In this document: positions 63,924 through 64,000 of the stretch, in pieces
Layout of the letters: every line of letters starts with the position of its first letter
How positions within the stretch are numbered: the first letter of the stretch is position 1
Assembly (NCBI GenBank): GCA_015065615.1
Contig: SVPY01000009.1
Span: forward strand, 1-64,000
Direction: 5' to 3'
Source: Oscillospiraceae bacterium
Lineage (GTDB): Bacteria > Bacillota > Clostridia > Oscillospirales > Acutalibacteraceae
DNA length: 64,000 bases
The notes under the pieces: generated by a model
Database searches by the model: none
What the model saw: only the letters and a program-made list of their open reading frames with translations
What the model was told of the DNA's origin: nothing
Translations under genes and position numbers: made by a program

Positions 63924-64000
63924 ATGAAAGTTTACGATATAAGTCAGGAAATTTTATCTTCAAATGTTTACCCCGGTGATCCTGAACCTGAAATTATAAA
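63924..64000 (+). CDS. Cyclase family protein (5' fragment)
   Basis: Only the first 25 codons are visible: MKVYDISQEILSSNVYPGDP, then EPEII. This matches the start of cyclase-family (kynurenine formamidase-like) metal hydrolases, which open with a YDIS and YPGDP pattern. The ribosome site AAAGGTGAT lies just upstream. The rest is beyond the window. Confidence 0.7.
   Translation, partial: MKVYDISQEILSSNVYPGDPEPEII

Overview
This window reads as chromosomal DNA of an AT-rich, low-GC Gram-positive anaerobe of class Clostridia, most likely a gut or rumen Oscillospirales-like lineage. This is an inference from gene content, not a database match. Support comes from a stage II sporulation protein R gene, a type III glutamine synthetase, AddAB instead of RecBCD, Prp with an L27 that keeps its cleavable N-terminal extension, an L21 leader, PyrB with PyrI, a UPF0237/UPF0210 pair, acetate kinase, and a desulfoferrodoxin-like protein. 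Promoters are classical sigma-A (TTGACA-17-TATAAT), often with an extended -10. Strong AGGAGG-type ribosome sites and TTG starts are common. I see no transposase, integrase, phage gene or CRISPR array.

Layout. 1-2.5 kb (minus): ACT-domain UPF0237, UPF0210 and a U32 family protein cut by the window edge. 2.6-7.2 kb (plus): PHP phosphatase, then Lrp regulator / aminotransferase / DUF362 ferredoxin with overlapping ends, then ispE. 7.3-9.4 kb (minus): glnN. 9.8-14.9 kb (plus): carA and a giant carB fused to a dapF-like domain. 15-21 kb: intracellular alpha-L-fucosidase, gltX (minus), an Lsa-type ABC-F protein behind a ribosome-mediated attenuator, and a TIM-barrel glycosidase-like protein. 21-29 kb: DUF378 protein, spoIIR, addB-addA. 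29-38 kb: orphan eutH with a palindromic operator, a C39-like protein, a DUF5058 / membrane protein / M20 peptidase operon (minus), UPF0340-yggS, and an SGNH hydrolase / OPA transporter / S51 peptidase operon (minus). 38-43 kb: M13 metallopeptidase, GH39-like enzyme, GNAT acetyltransferase, tRNA-Leu. 43-51 kb: yebC, pyrB-pyrI, L21 leader-rplU-prp-rpmA, obg-mrnC-yitT-rsmF. 51-55.5 kb: ilvE, tmcAL, ackA, ZIP transporter. 55.6-58.1 kb (minus): an ABC transporter followed by a LytTR regulator and a DUF3021 membrane protein, with a direct-repeat operator in front. 58.1-58.7 kb: a truncated four-helix-bundle gene, an array of small hairpins and tRNA-Thr. 58.8-64 kb: SGNH hydrolase / MATE / GH2 operon, tRNA-Arg, an XRE regulator fused to a desulfoferrodoxin-like domain, and the start of a cyclase-family gene.

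The most unusual biology is in carbamoyl phosphate synthesis. CarA keeps the nucleophile cysteine of its glutaminase but has Asn and Val where the catalytic His and Glu should be. CarB carries a full-length C-terminal diaminopimelate-epimerase-like domain in which one of the two catalytic cysteines is Ala. Together they suggest an ammonia-fed carbamoyl phosphate synthase with a pseudo-enzyme domain attached. Other loci worth follow-up are the self-contained LytTR/DUF3021/ABC module with a 9-N12-9 direct repeat, the ABC-F leader with a four-codon upstream ORF, the hairpin array beside the truncated intervening-sequence-type gene, and the XRE-desulfoferrodoxin fusion.
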